Shown here piece by piece: positions 30,655-37,091 of a stretch of 44,308 nt of DNA. The translations under genes were made by a program, and so were the position numbers. The notes under the pieces are model-generated. The model was not told the DNA's origin. It worked only from the letters and a program-made list of their open reading frames with translations, and made no database searches. Source of the DNA: Pseudomonadota bacterium (lineage in GTDB: Bacteria; Pseudomonadota; Alphaproteobacteria; Sphingomonadales; Sphingomonadaceae); contig CAUJJI010000137.1 in the NCBI GenBank assembly GCA_963205265.1, positions 1 through 44,308 on the forward strand, read 5' to 3'. Numbering within the stretch: the first letter of the stretch is position 1; each line of letters begins with the position of its first letter.

Positions 30655-32546
30655 GCGAGGCAGCGGGGCAGTTTACGATAGATCCTGACTGGCGGGCGCT
30701 CGACGGGCCGGTATTCGGCCTGACCCAGTCCGCCATCGTCGCCACCCTGCGCGTGCGGCTTGCGGTCGGTTTCGATTTCGCGCCGCTCGACGCGGCGATG
30801 GCCGATTTCATCGAGGACGCGGCGCCCGTGCCCGCGTCCTACCCCCGCGCCGAGGACGCGCTGGCTGCCCGGGCGATCCACTGGGCCGGTGCGATCCAGC
30901 GCCGATTCGGCGTGCCGGTCTCCCACCGCTTCGCGATCGAGCCGCCGGCCGATGCCGGCGATCGCGACCGGATCCGGGCCTATATCCCCTATGCGAGCCG
31001 GTCCGCGGCGGAAGGGGCGCTGCGCTGGATCGGCCTGTCGCTGCGCCATTACCTCGCCCACGGCAGGCTGGCGGAGGCGGACGGCCGGATCGCCGAGGAA
31101 GTGCGCCGGCGCCTGTCCGACGGGTTCGCACCCCATCATGCCCCTGCCAACGTGTTCCGCGCCCTGCAGGCCGCCGAACGGCTGGAGATTCCGGTCAGCG
31201 AGATCACCCAGACACTGTACCAGTTCGGCATCGGGCAAGGCAGCCGACTGCTGAACAGCAGCTTCATCGACACGACCGGCGTCATCGGCGTCAGGGTTGC
31301 CGCGAACAAGCTGGCGACGGCGATCCTGCTGCGCCGGGCCGGGCTGCCGGCACCCGACCACGAGCTGGTCGAGAACGAGGCCGATGCCGTCGCCGCCGCC
31401 GCGCGCCTGGGCTATCCGGTGGTGGTCAAGCCCAACAATCACGACCAGGGCCGCGGCGTCGCCGCCGGGCTCGTCGGCGAGAGCGATCTGCGCGCAGCCT
31501 TCGCCGAGGCCCGCAAGCTGTCGCCGCACATCCTGGTCGAAAGGCATTTCGCAGGCCTCGACTTCCGCCTGACCGTGCTCGACGGCGAAGTGCTGCAAGT
31601 GATCGGCCGCCGGCCCGGCGGCGTGACCGGCGACGGGCGCCACAGCCTGGCAGAGCTCGTCGCCCGGCAGGCCGCCCGGCCCGAGAGCCGGCGCCGCGCG
31701 CGCGACTTCGGCATGAAGCCGCTCGCGCTCGACGACGAGGCCCTGGCGCTTGCGCGCGAGCAGGGGCTGGGTGCGGGCGACGTCGTCGCCGAGGGCCGCT
31801 TCGTGATGCTCCGGCGGCGGGCCAACGTCTCGTCGGGCGGCGAGCCCTACAGCGTTCCGCTCGACGCAGTGCATCCCGACAACCTGGCCCTCGCCGTGCG
31901 CGCGGCCGCGGCGATCCGGCTCGACCTGGCGGGCGTGGACCTGATCATACCCGACATCGCCCGCTCCTGGCTGGATAGCGGCGCGCTGATCTGCGAAATC
32001 AACGGCCAGCCGCAGATCAGCCAGACCGGCTCGCCGCGAATCTACGACCATATCCTGCGGCGGACGGTGGGCGAGCGGCATACCGTTCCCATCGCCGTCT
32101 ATCTCGCGCGCGAGCCCCACCTCCGGCTGGCGGCATGCGCGCGGCCGGAGGCGACGGTCGGCGCCGCATCGGCCGCCGGCGTCTGGCTGAACGGCGCGCG
32201 GGTCGCCCCGGCGCAGGAGGACGGCCATGCCGCCGCCACCGCCCTGTTCGCCGACCCGGCGATCGCGGCGGCAGTCATACACCTGACGCCGCGGGACGTC
32301 GTCGCCCGCGGCCTGCCGATGCCGCGCTGCGACATGGCCGTCGTCGCCGCCGACGCGCTCGACGAGGCCGAAGCGATCGCCTGGCTCGGTCCGAACGTGC
32401 GCGGCAAGCTGGTGCTGCCGCCGTCGCCGCGCCCGGCCTGGTGCGAGCGACTGCCGGCCGGCAGGCTGAGCTTCCGGGACGATCCCTGGACGGCGATCGA
32501 GGAATTCATCGCCGCCGCCCCGCTGCCGGCGCCGGAGCCCGCTTAA
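30651..32546 (+). CDS. Cyanophycin-synthetase-like ATP-grasp ligase with vestigial Mur-ligase region
   Basis: 631 residues. Residues 1-205 resemble the CphA N-terminal domain (APANVFRALQAAERLEIPVS, QFGIGQGSRLLNSSFIDTTG). Residues 210-490 are the ATP-grasp domain: AANKLATAILLRRAGLPAP, YPVVVKPNNHDQGRGV, ILVERHFAGLDFRLTV, VTGDGRHSL, and the Mg site E449-x-N451 (CEINGQPQ). In CphA a complete Mur-ligase domain with a GTNGKTT loop follows; here only about 140 residues remain, with no such loop but a piece resembling its middle (ALFADPAIAAAVIHL, then GLPMPRCDMAVV, about 527-565). It should form one kind of amide bond with ATP. It is not a normal CphA1; CphA2-like or a peptide-tailoring ligase are alternatives. 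Confidence 0.85.
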   Translation: MSEAAGQFTIDPDWRALDGPVFGLTQSAIVATLRVRLAVGFDFAPLDAAMADFIEDAAPVPASYPRAEDALAARAIHWAGAIQRRFGVPVSHRFAIEPPADAGDRDRIRAYIPYASRSAAEGALRWIGLSLRHYLAHGRLAEADGRIAEEVRRRLSDGFAPHHAPANVFRALQAAERLEIPVSEITQTLYQFGIGQGSRLLNSSFIDTTGVIGVRVAANKLATAILLRRAGLPAPDHELVENEADAVAAAARLGYPVVVKPNNHDQGRGVAAGLVGESDLRAAFAEARKLSPHILVERHFAGLDFRLTVLDGEVLQVIGRRPGGVTGDGRHSLAELVARQAARPESRRRARDFGMKPLALDDEALALAREQGLGAGDVVAEGRFVMLRRRANVSSGGEPYSVPLDAVHPDNLALAVRAAAAIRLDLAGVDLIIPDIARSWLDSGALICEINGQPQISQTGSPRIYDHILRRTVGERHTVPIAVYLAREPHLRLAACARPEATVGAASAAGVWLNGARVAPAQEDGHAAATALFADPAIAAAVIHLTPRDVVARGLPMPRCDMAVVAADALDEAEAIAWLGPNVRGKLVLPPSPRPAWCERLPAGRLSFRDDPWTAIEEFIAAAPLPAPEPA

Positions 32547-32580
32547 CTCCACGGCAACCGCGCCATGCTAGGCAGTCGGC

Positions 32581-32766
32581 ATGATCGACTACTTCTCCCT
32601 CGCGCTGACGCATGGGTTGCTGCTGCTGGCGGTCTGGCGGCTGCTGCGGCGGCCGGACCTCGACGTGGAAGCCGGGGCAGCGAACGATGCGGCGGGCTCG
32701 GGGAGGCCGGGTCCGCCGGTCAGGCGGCCCCTCTCGCCAGCCGCGCCAGCGTCTCGATCACGGTAA
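32581..32766 (+). CDS. Possible small membrane protein (uncertain)
   Basis: A 61-codon frame with one hydrophobic helix near the N terminus (YFSLALTHGLLLLAVWRLL) and a charged, Pro-rich tail. The last 47 bp overlap the 3' end of the convergent response regulator gene, so the tail composition may only reflect that gene. It begins 35 bp after the ATP-grasp stop. I recognise no family; it may be a real small protein of the preceding operon or chance. Confidence 0.3.
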   Translation: MIDYFSLALTHGLLLLAVWRLLRRPDLDVEAGAANDAAGSGRPGPPVRRPLSPAAPASRSR

Positions 32767-33103
32767 GCGGGTTCACCGGCTTTTCGCATTTCGGCACATG
32801 GGCATATTCGGCCGGGACGATCCCCCCGTCGAAGCCGGTGGTGAAGAGGAACGGCACTGCCCGCTCCACCAGCATGCGTGCGACCGGGAAGATCAGCTGC
32901 GACTGCAGCCTGATGTCGAGCACCGCCGCGTCGAACCCTCCCCGCACGACCCATTCCTGCGCGGCTTCGAGCGAAAAGGCCGGTCCGACGACGACGGCGC
33001 CTGCATCCTCGAGATCGTCGGCGAGCGCCAGGGCAACGAGATGTTCATCCTCGACAACCAGCACGCGCAGTCCGGCAAGCAGTCCGTTCGTCCGATCGTT
33101 CAT
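32720..33103 (-). CDS. Single-domain response regulator (receiver only)
   Basis: 127 residues with a complete receiver: acidic pair E18/D19 (VVEDEH), phosphoacceptor D63 (AVLDIRL), Thr88/89 (LFTTGFD) and Lys108 (KCEKPVN). There is no output domain. Similar stand-alone receivers in alphaproteobacteria work as phosphate relays, including in general-stress signalling. No kinase gene is adjacent. It is divergent from the stress-type DUF6894/Crp operon across about 170 bp, which supports a stress-related role by inference. Confidence 0.92.
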   Translation of the reverse strand: MNDRTNGLLAGLRVLVVEDEHLVALALADDLEDAGAVVVGPAFSLEAAQEWVVRGGFDAAVLDIRLQSQLIFPVARMLVERAVPFLFTTGFDGGIVPAEYAHVPKCEKPVNPLTVIETLARLARGAA

Positions 33104-33217
33104 CTCGCCTCGTCATCTGCCTCAGGGAGGCTCGCGTAGTTCGCCAGCCCGGCCGCGACATTAAAATTTGTTATGACGGAACAAAGATTAAACGGCGGCC
33201 ATTCTCGGGCCGATCCC

Positions 33218-33242
33218 GGAACCTATTGGGACTTCTGGCGTT
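33218..33242 (+). promoter_or_regulatory. EcfG-type general-stress promoter (GGAAC-N16-CGTT)
   Basis: GGAAC at 33218-33222 and CGTT at 33239-33242, with a 16-bp spacer, match the known alphaproteobacterial EcfG consensus exactly. Transcription would begin near 33249, about 25 bp before the ATG at 33275. This position also argues against the in-frame upstream ATG at 33173. Confidence 0.7.
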
Positions 33243-33274
33243 TTCCGATCGGTTCCCATCACGACTGGTCGCCG

Positions 33275-33517
33275 ATGCCGCGCTTTTTCTTCCACGTACA
33301 CAACGGGCACGGCGATATCCCGGACGAGTCCGGAACCGATCTCGCGGACCAGTCCGCCGCCAGCCGCCTCGCGGTGGACAGCGTGCGGTCGATGGTTTCG
33401 GAAGATGCACGAAGAGGCGTGATCGACCTCAAGGGACGGATCGACGTGAAGGATGCGGCTGACAATCTGCTGATCTCGGTGGATTTCATCGAAGCCTTCG
33501 ATCTGACGCTGCCTTGA
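33275..33517 (+). CDS. DUF6894-type small protein
   Basis: 80 residues: MPRFFFHVHNGHGDIPDESG opens the protein, followed by DLADQSAASRLAVDSVRSMV and a closing LLISVDFIEAFDL. The start RFFFHV...D..G pattern is typical of DUF6894, short cytoplasmic proteins of unknown function abundant in Rhizobiales and Sphingomonadales. An upstream in-frame ATG at 33173 exists but lies before the EcfG-type promoter. The stop overlaps the TTG start of the Crp-like gene. Confidence 0.8.
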   Translation: MPRFFFHVHNGHGDIPDESGTDLADQSAASRLAVDSVRSMVSEDARRGVIDLKGRIDVKDAADNLLISVDFIEAFDLTLP

Positions 33518-34233
33518 TCGAGAAGCTGCTGCTCAAGCTCCGTGCCCGCGACGCGGTCGCTCCCGAGGAAGAGGAAGCCCTGCTCGGCGCCATGGGCGAG
33601 GTCGAGGACATTCCGGCACGCAAGACCGTGGTCAAGCGCGGCGAGACGCTGAACCGATCGATGCTGCTGGTCGAAGGGCTGATGTGCCGCTTCAAGGACC
33701 TGCGCAGCGGCAGGCGCCAGATCACCGCGCTGCATGTCGCCGGCGACTTCCTCGACCTGCACGGCTTCACGCTCAAGCATCTCGATCACGACGTGATGTC
33801 GCTCGCTCCCTGCCGCATCGCCCTGTTCCCGCACGACCGCCTGACCCGCATAACCGAGGAACGCCCGCACCTGACCCGGCTGCTGTGGTTTTCCACCAAT
33901 CTCGACGCGGCGATCCACCGCGAGTGGGAGCTGTCGCTCGGCCAGCGCACCGGCCCGTCGAAAGCGGCCCACCTGCTGTGCGAGCTTTACACCCGGCTGC
34001 AGATCGTCGGCCTGATCGGCGAAGGCCGGTTCGACCTGCCGATGAACCAGACCGAGTTCGGCGAATGCCTGGGGCTGACCGTGGTCCACACCAACCGCGT
34101 CCTCAGGGAACTGCGCGAGCGGGGCCTAGCCCATTTCCGCAACGGCAAGGTCCGGATCTACGACATGGAACGGCTCAGGGCCTTCGCCGAGTTCGATCCG
34201 ACCTATCTCTACCTCGCGGCCCTCGCCCGCTGA
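33514..34233 (+). CDS. Crp/Fnr-family transcriptional regulator
   Basis: 239 residues from a TTG at 33514 that overlaps the DUF6894 stop (TTGA). The N-terminal cyclic-nucleotide-binding-like beta domain (LLLVEGLMCRFKDLRSGRRQITALHVAGDFLDL) lacks the Arg-Ser pair of true cAMP sites and lacks the Cys set of Fnr. The C-terminal helix-turn-helix is MNQTEFGECLGLTVVHTNRVLRELRE (split). It belongs to the large sphingomonad and rhizobial Crp group with an unknown ligand. Co-transcription with DUF6894 from a stress promoter suggests a second-tier stress regulator. Confidence 0.9.
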   Translation: MIEKLLLKLRARDAVAPEEEEALLGAMGEVEDIPARKTVVKRGETLNRSMLLVEGLMCRFKDLRSGRRQITALHVAGDFLDLHGFTLKHLDHDVMSLAPCRIALFPHDRLTRITEERPHLTRLLWFSTNLDAAIHREWELSLGQRTGPSKAAHLLCELYTRLQIVGLIGEGRFDLPMNQTEFGECLGLTVVHTNRVLRELRERGLAHFRNGKVRIYDMERLRAFAEFDPTYLYLAALAR

Positions 34234-34366
34234 GCTTCGCCGCCTGCCATTGACGGGGGAAGCGGCGATGGCCAATCATCGGGCAGGGCGGCAGGAGAGG
34301 TGGCTTGGAAGCGGCAGCGGCACGGCTGGATAGGGTATCGGTGCTCGTCGCCGATGCGCCGACCGC

Positions 34367-35173
34367 GTGAATCCGCTCGGCCTGGAATGCCTGAGCGTGT
34401 TCGGCCTCGATCCGGTCGCCTTCATCGGGCTCGCCGCCGATCTCGGCTGTGCCCATGTCACGCTGAACCTCGGCGGATCGGCCAACCGCCTGCCGATCTA
34501 TCCCGACCGGCCGTTCCGCAACGACGCCGCGCTGCAGGGCGAGATGGCGCGGGCCCTGGCCGACCGCGGCGTGACCATCGGCCTGCTCGAAGGCTTTGCG
34601 ATCACGCCGCAAGTCTCGGCCGCCGACTATGCCGGCGACCTCGACATGGCGGCGCGGCTCGGCGTGCGGAGCATCTGCGCGGTAAGCCTGGAACGCGACA
34701 TGGCGCGCACGCACGCCCAGTTCGCGCAGCTTGCGGAACTGGCCTGGGAGCGCGGCATCGCGACCACCACCGAAGTCGGCGCCGGCGTGCTGCGCCGGCT
34801 CGACAAGGCCAGGGCGGCGCTGGCCGCGGTCGATCACCCCGCCTTCCGGCTGCTGGTCGACACCATGCACTTCTTCCGCTTCGGCAGCACCGTCGCGGAT
34901 TTCGCCGCGCTCGACCCGGCCGTGATCGGTCACGTGCAGCTTTGCGACGTGCCGATGCCGGCGCTGATCGACGATTACATGGAGGAAGCCCTCTACGAGC
35001 GCCGCGCCCCGGGCGACGGCGACCTGCCGCTGCGCCGGTTCCTGCAGCATGTGCCGCCGGGCGTCGTCGTCGGGCTGGAAGTTCCCATCCGCTCGGAAGC
35101 CGAAGCGGGGATCGGCCCGCACGAAAGGCTGGGCCGCTGCCTTCGCCAGGCGCGGGCGCTGATGCGCGAGTGA
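34367..35173 (+). CDS. Sugar phosphate isomerase/epimerase-like TIM barrel (xylose-isomerase-like)
   Basis: 268 residues from a GTG at 34367. It follows the AP-endonuclease-2/xylose-isomerase barrel: LECLSVFGLDPVAFIGLAAD, GVTIGLLEGFAI, TTEVGAG, LLVDTMHFFRFG, IGHVQLCDVP and VVGLEVPIRSE. The acidic and His residues at the barrel mouth (E in TTEVGAG, D/H in VDTMHF, H in GHVQ, E in GLEVP) match metal ligands. Such proteins in catabolic clusters act as isomerases, dehydratases or hydrolases. A second barrel of the same type lies at 42043. Substrate unknown. Confidence 0.82.
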   Translation: MNPLGLECLSVFGLDPVAFIGLAADLGCAHVTLNLGGSANRLPIYPDRPFRNDAALQGEMARALADRGVTIGLLEGFAITPQVSAADYAGDLDMAARLGVRSICAVSLERDMARTHAQFAQLAELAWERGIATTTEVGAGVLRRLDKARAALAAVDHPAFRLLVDTMHFFRFGSTVADFAALDPAVIGHVQLCDVPMPALIDDYMEEALYERRAPGDGDLPLRRFLQHVPPGVVVGLEVPIRSEAEAGIGPHERLGRCLRQARALMRE

Positions 35174-35187
35174 GGATGGGAAAGCAC

Positions 35188-35272
35188 GAAGGGAGGGGTT
35201 CGAACCAGGAAGTCTGCTGTCCAGGCAAAAACAGCAAAAGTATCCGGTAATCCTGGCTGAACCCCTGCCTTC
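35188..35272. repeat. Long imperfect inverted repeat with nested hairpin, between convergent genes
   Basis: The left arm at 35188-35210 (AGGGGTTCGAACCAGGA in its inner part) pairs with the right arm at 35251-35272 (TCCTGGCTGAACCCCT in its inner part) with few mismatches. A second hairpin, GCTGT (35216-35220) with ACAGC (35231-35235), lies in the loop. It may serve as a terminator for the gene ending at 35173 or be a structured RNA. Runs of A and T follow at about 35306-35340. Confidence 0.5.
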
Positions 35273-35361
35273 AATCAGGAAGACGGAGACCGGTCGGCAA
35301 ACCCGCAAAAAAATTTTCGTCTGCCGCGAACTTTTTTCGTCCCGTCGCGTTGCGGCCGGTT

Positions 35362-36201
35362 TCAGGTGCCGTCGGTATTGACCGAAGCGATGCCGGGCCG
35401 CTCGGCGCCCATGCCCGAGAAGCCGATGCTGTAGCCGCCGTCGACCGGCAGGATCACCCCGGTGACATAGGCCGCCTCGTCGCTGGCGAGGTAGAGCGCG
35501 GCATTGGCGATGTCCCTCGCCAGGCCCCAGCGGGCCATGGGGATCCCGGCAAGGCGCGGGAAGTCGGCCGGCGGCTCGGCGAACTTTTGCGACGCTTCGA
35601 CGAGGCCGGTCCACATCGTGCCCGGCGCAATGGCGTTGATGCGGATGTTCTTGTCCGAATAGTCGAGCGCCGCCGCCTTGGTCAGCTGGTTCACCCCGGC
35701 CTTGGCCGCGCCGTAGACGCTGTGGTGCTTCCAGCCGATCACGCCCGAGGCGGAAGTCGTGTTGACGATCGCGCCGCCGCCCGACTTGAGCATCGAGGCG
35801 ATGCCGTACTTCATGCCGAGGAAGGCGCCCTTGATGTTGGTGGCGTGGACCTTGTCCCAGGTCTCCACCGTCTGCTCGTGCAGCGGCGCCATCGGGCCGC
35901 CGAAGCCGGCGTTGTTGCACAGCACGTCGAGCCGGCCGAATTCGCGCTCGGCCGTGGCGATCATGTTCCGGACGTCTTCCTCGCTGGAGACGTCGCAGTG
36001 GACCGGCACGGCCCGCACCGCGTTGGCGCCGCTGCCGCTCGCCGCGGCGTTGATCGCGGCGGCGACGTCATCCTGCTTGCCGCTGATGTCGGCGAGCACC
36101 AGCTGCGCGCCCTCGGCCGAGAAGATCTCGGCCATCGCCCGGCCCATGCCCGAGCCGGCGCCGGTGATCACGGCGATTTTTCCTTGAAGCCGTCCAGCCA
36201 T
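35362..36201 (-). CDS. Classical SDR oxidoreductase
   Basis: 279 residues. Cofactor motif GAGSGMGRA (14-22), acidic residue at LADIS (NAD preference), CNNAGFGGP, Ser in NTTSASGVIG, and active-site SVYGAAKAG. The C-terminal YVTGVILPVDGGYSI is typical of family members related to 3-oxoacyl reductases and hydroxysteroid dehydrogenases. It is the last gene of a minus-strand group that begins with a second SDR 23 bp upstream. It lies close to the structured repeat at 35188-35272, which separates it from the convergent TIM barrel gene. Confidence 0.92.
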   Translation of the reverse strand: MAGRLQGKIAVITGAGSGMGRAMAEIFSAEGAQLVLADISGKQDDVAAAINAAASGSGANAVRAVPVHCDVSSEEDVRNMIATAEREFGRLDVLCNNAGFGGPMAPLHEQTVETWDKVHATNIKGAFLGMKYGIASMLKSGGGAIVNTTSASGVIGWKHHSVYGAAKAGVNQLTKAAALDYSDKNIRINAIAPGTMWTGLVEASQKFAEPPADFPRLAGIPMARWGLARDIANAALYLASDEAAYVTGVILPVDGGYSIGFSGMGAERPGIASVNTDGT

Positions 36202-36224
36202 TGAATCTCTCCCTTTGCGTTGGT

Positions 36225-36977
36225 TCAGGCGGTGGTGTCGATCGTCGGGCGGATCGAGATTTCCGAGATGTTCACGTGCCGCGGCATCGCCAGCATGAAG
36301 ACGATGGTCTCGCCGATTTCCGAAGGCTGCACCGCGCCTTCCTTGCTGACGTGCGCCTGGATCGCCTTGCGCCAGTTGGGATTGCTGATGCTGTCGCCCA
36401 CTTCGGTGCTGGTCGCGCCGGGCATCAGGATGGCGACGCGGATGTTGCGGTTGCCCAGTTCCTGGCGCATCGCGTCGGTCAGCGAGTTGGCGGCGTGCTT
36501 GCTGGCCGAATAGGCGTTGGTCTCGGGCCCGCCCTTGCGCCCGGCCAGCGAAGTGATGTTGATGATGTCGCCGACGCCCTGCTTCAGCATGTGCGGAACG
36601 GCGGCCGCCGAGCAATAGACCGTCGCGAAGACGTTGATGTCGAAGACCCGGCGGTATTCGTCGAGGTCGATCCCCTCGATCCCGCCGGCCTGCATGACGC
36701 CCGCGGAATTGATCAGGATGTCGATGCGGCCGAGCTGCGCGACCGTATCCTCGACCGCCTTGATCGCCTCTGCCTCGACCGTCATGTCGCCCGCCAGCGC
36801 CAGCGCCTTGCCGCCGATCTCCTCGATGCGGGCCACCAGCCCGGCAAGCCGGTCGGCACGGCGGGCGGCGAGCGCGACGGTGGCGCCGGCCCGGGCCAGC
36901 TCGAAAGCGGTCGCCTCGCCGATGCCCGAGGATGCGCCGGTCACCAGCGCGACTTTTCCGGAAAGTGGCTTGCTCAT
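36225..36977 (-). CDS. Classical SDR oxidoreductase
   Basis: 250 residues from the Met at 36977, which has a well-placed GAGGGAG. Cofactor motif GASSGIGEA; ALAARRADRL carries Arg residues after beta-2, which favours NADP(H). INSAGVMQ replaces NNAG, and the active site is NAYSASKHA. The C-terminal end MPRHVNISEISIRPT matches the group of NADP-dependent serine or 3-hydroxy acid dehydrogenase-like SDRs. NADP preference here versus NAD preference in the next SDR suggests opposite redox steps. Confidence 0.92.
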   Translation of the reverse strand: MSKPLSGKVALVTGASSGIGEATAFELARAGATVALAARRADRLAGLVARIEEIGGKALALAGDMTVEAEAIKAVEDTVAQLGRIDILINSAGVMQAGGIEGIDLDEYRRVFDINVFATVYCSAAAVPHMLKQGVGDIINITSLAGRKGGPETNAYSASKHAANSLTDAMRQELGNRNIRVAILMPGATSTEVGDSISNPNWRKAIQAHVSKEGAVQPSEIGETIVFMLAMPRHVNISEISIRPTIDTTA

Positions 36978-36995
36978 GTGTCTCCCTCGTCCGGC

Positions 36996-37010
36996 CCGTA
37001 ATGTATACGG
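36996..37010. promoter_or_regulatory. Dyad CCGTA-N5-TACGG upstream of the SDR gene
   Basis: CCGTAATGTATACGG lies 19 bp before the start at 36977 and 82 bp after the upstream arylsulfatase stop. The position fits an operator or overlaps the start of transcription. Short, so tentative. Confidence 0.35.
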
Positions 37011-37091
37011 CGGCCTCAAGCCGGCTTCGTTGTCCCGCCGCGGCGGCGGAGTCAATCCCGGTGCTGAACAGGCGTTATAATTCGCTGCGGC

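Noticed and set aside
30651..32546. Full cyanophycin synthetase (CphA1)
   Set aside because: The Mur-ligase ATP loop and most of that domain are absent, and the length of 631 residues is well below the roughly 870-900 of CphA1.
35194..35266. tRNA gene suggested by GGTTCGAACC
   Set aside because: The flanks do not form a five-pair T stem, and no acceptor stem, anticodon arm or D arm can be drawn on either strand.
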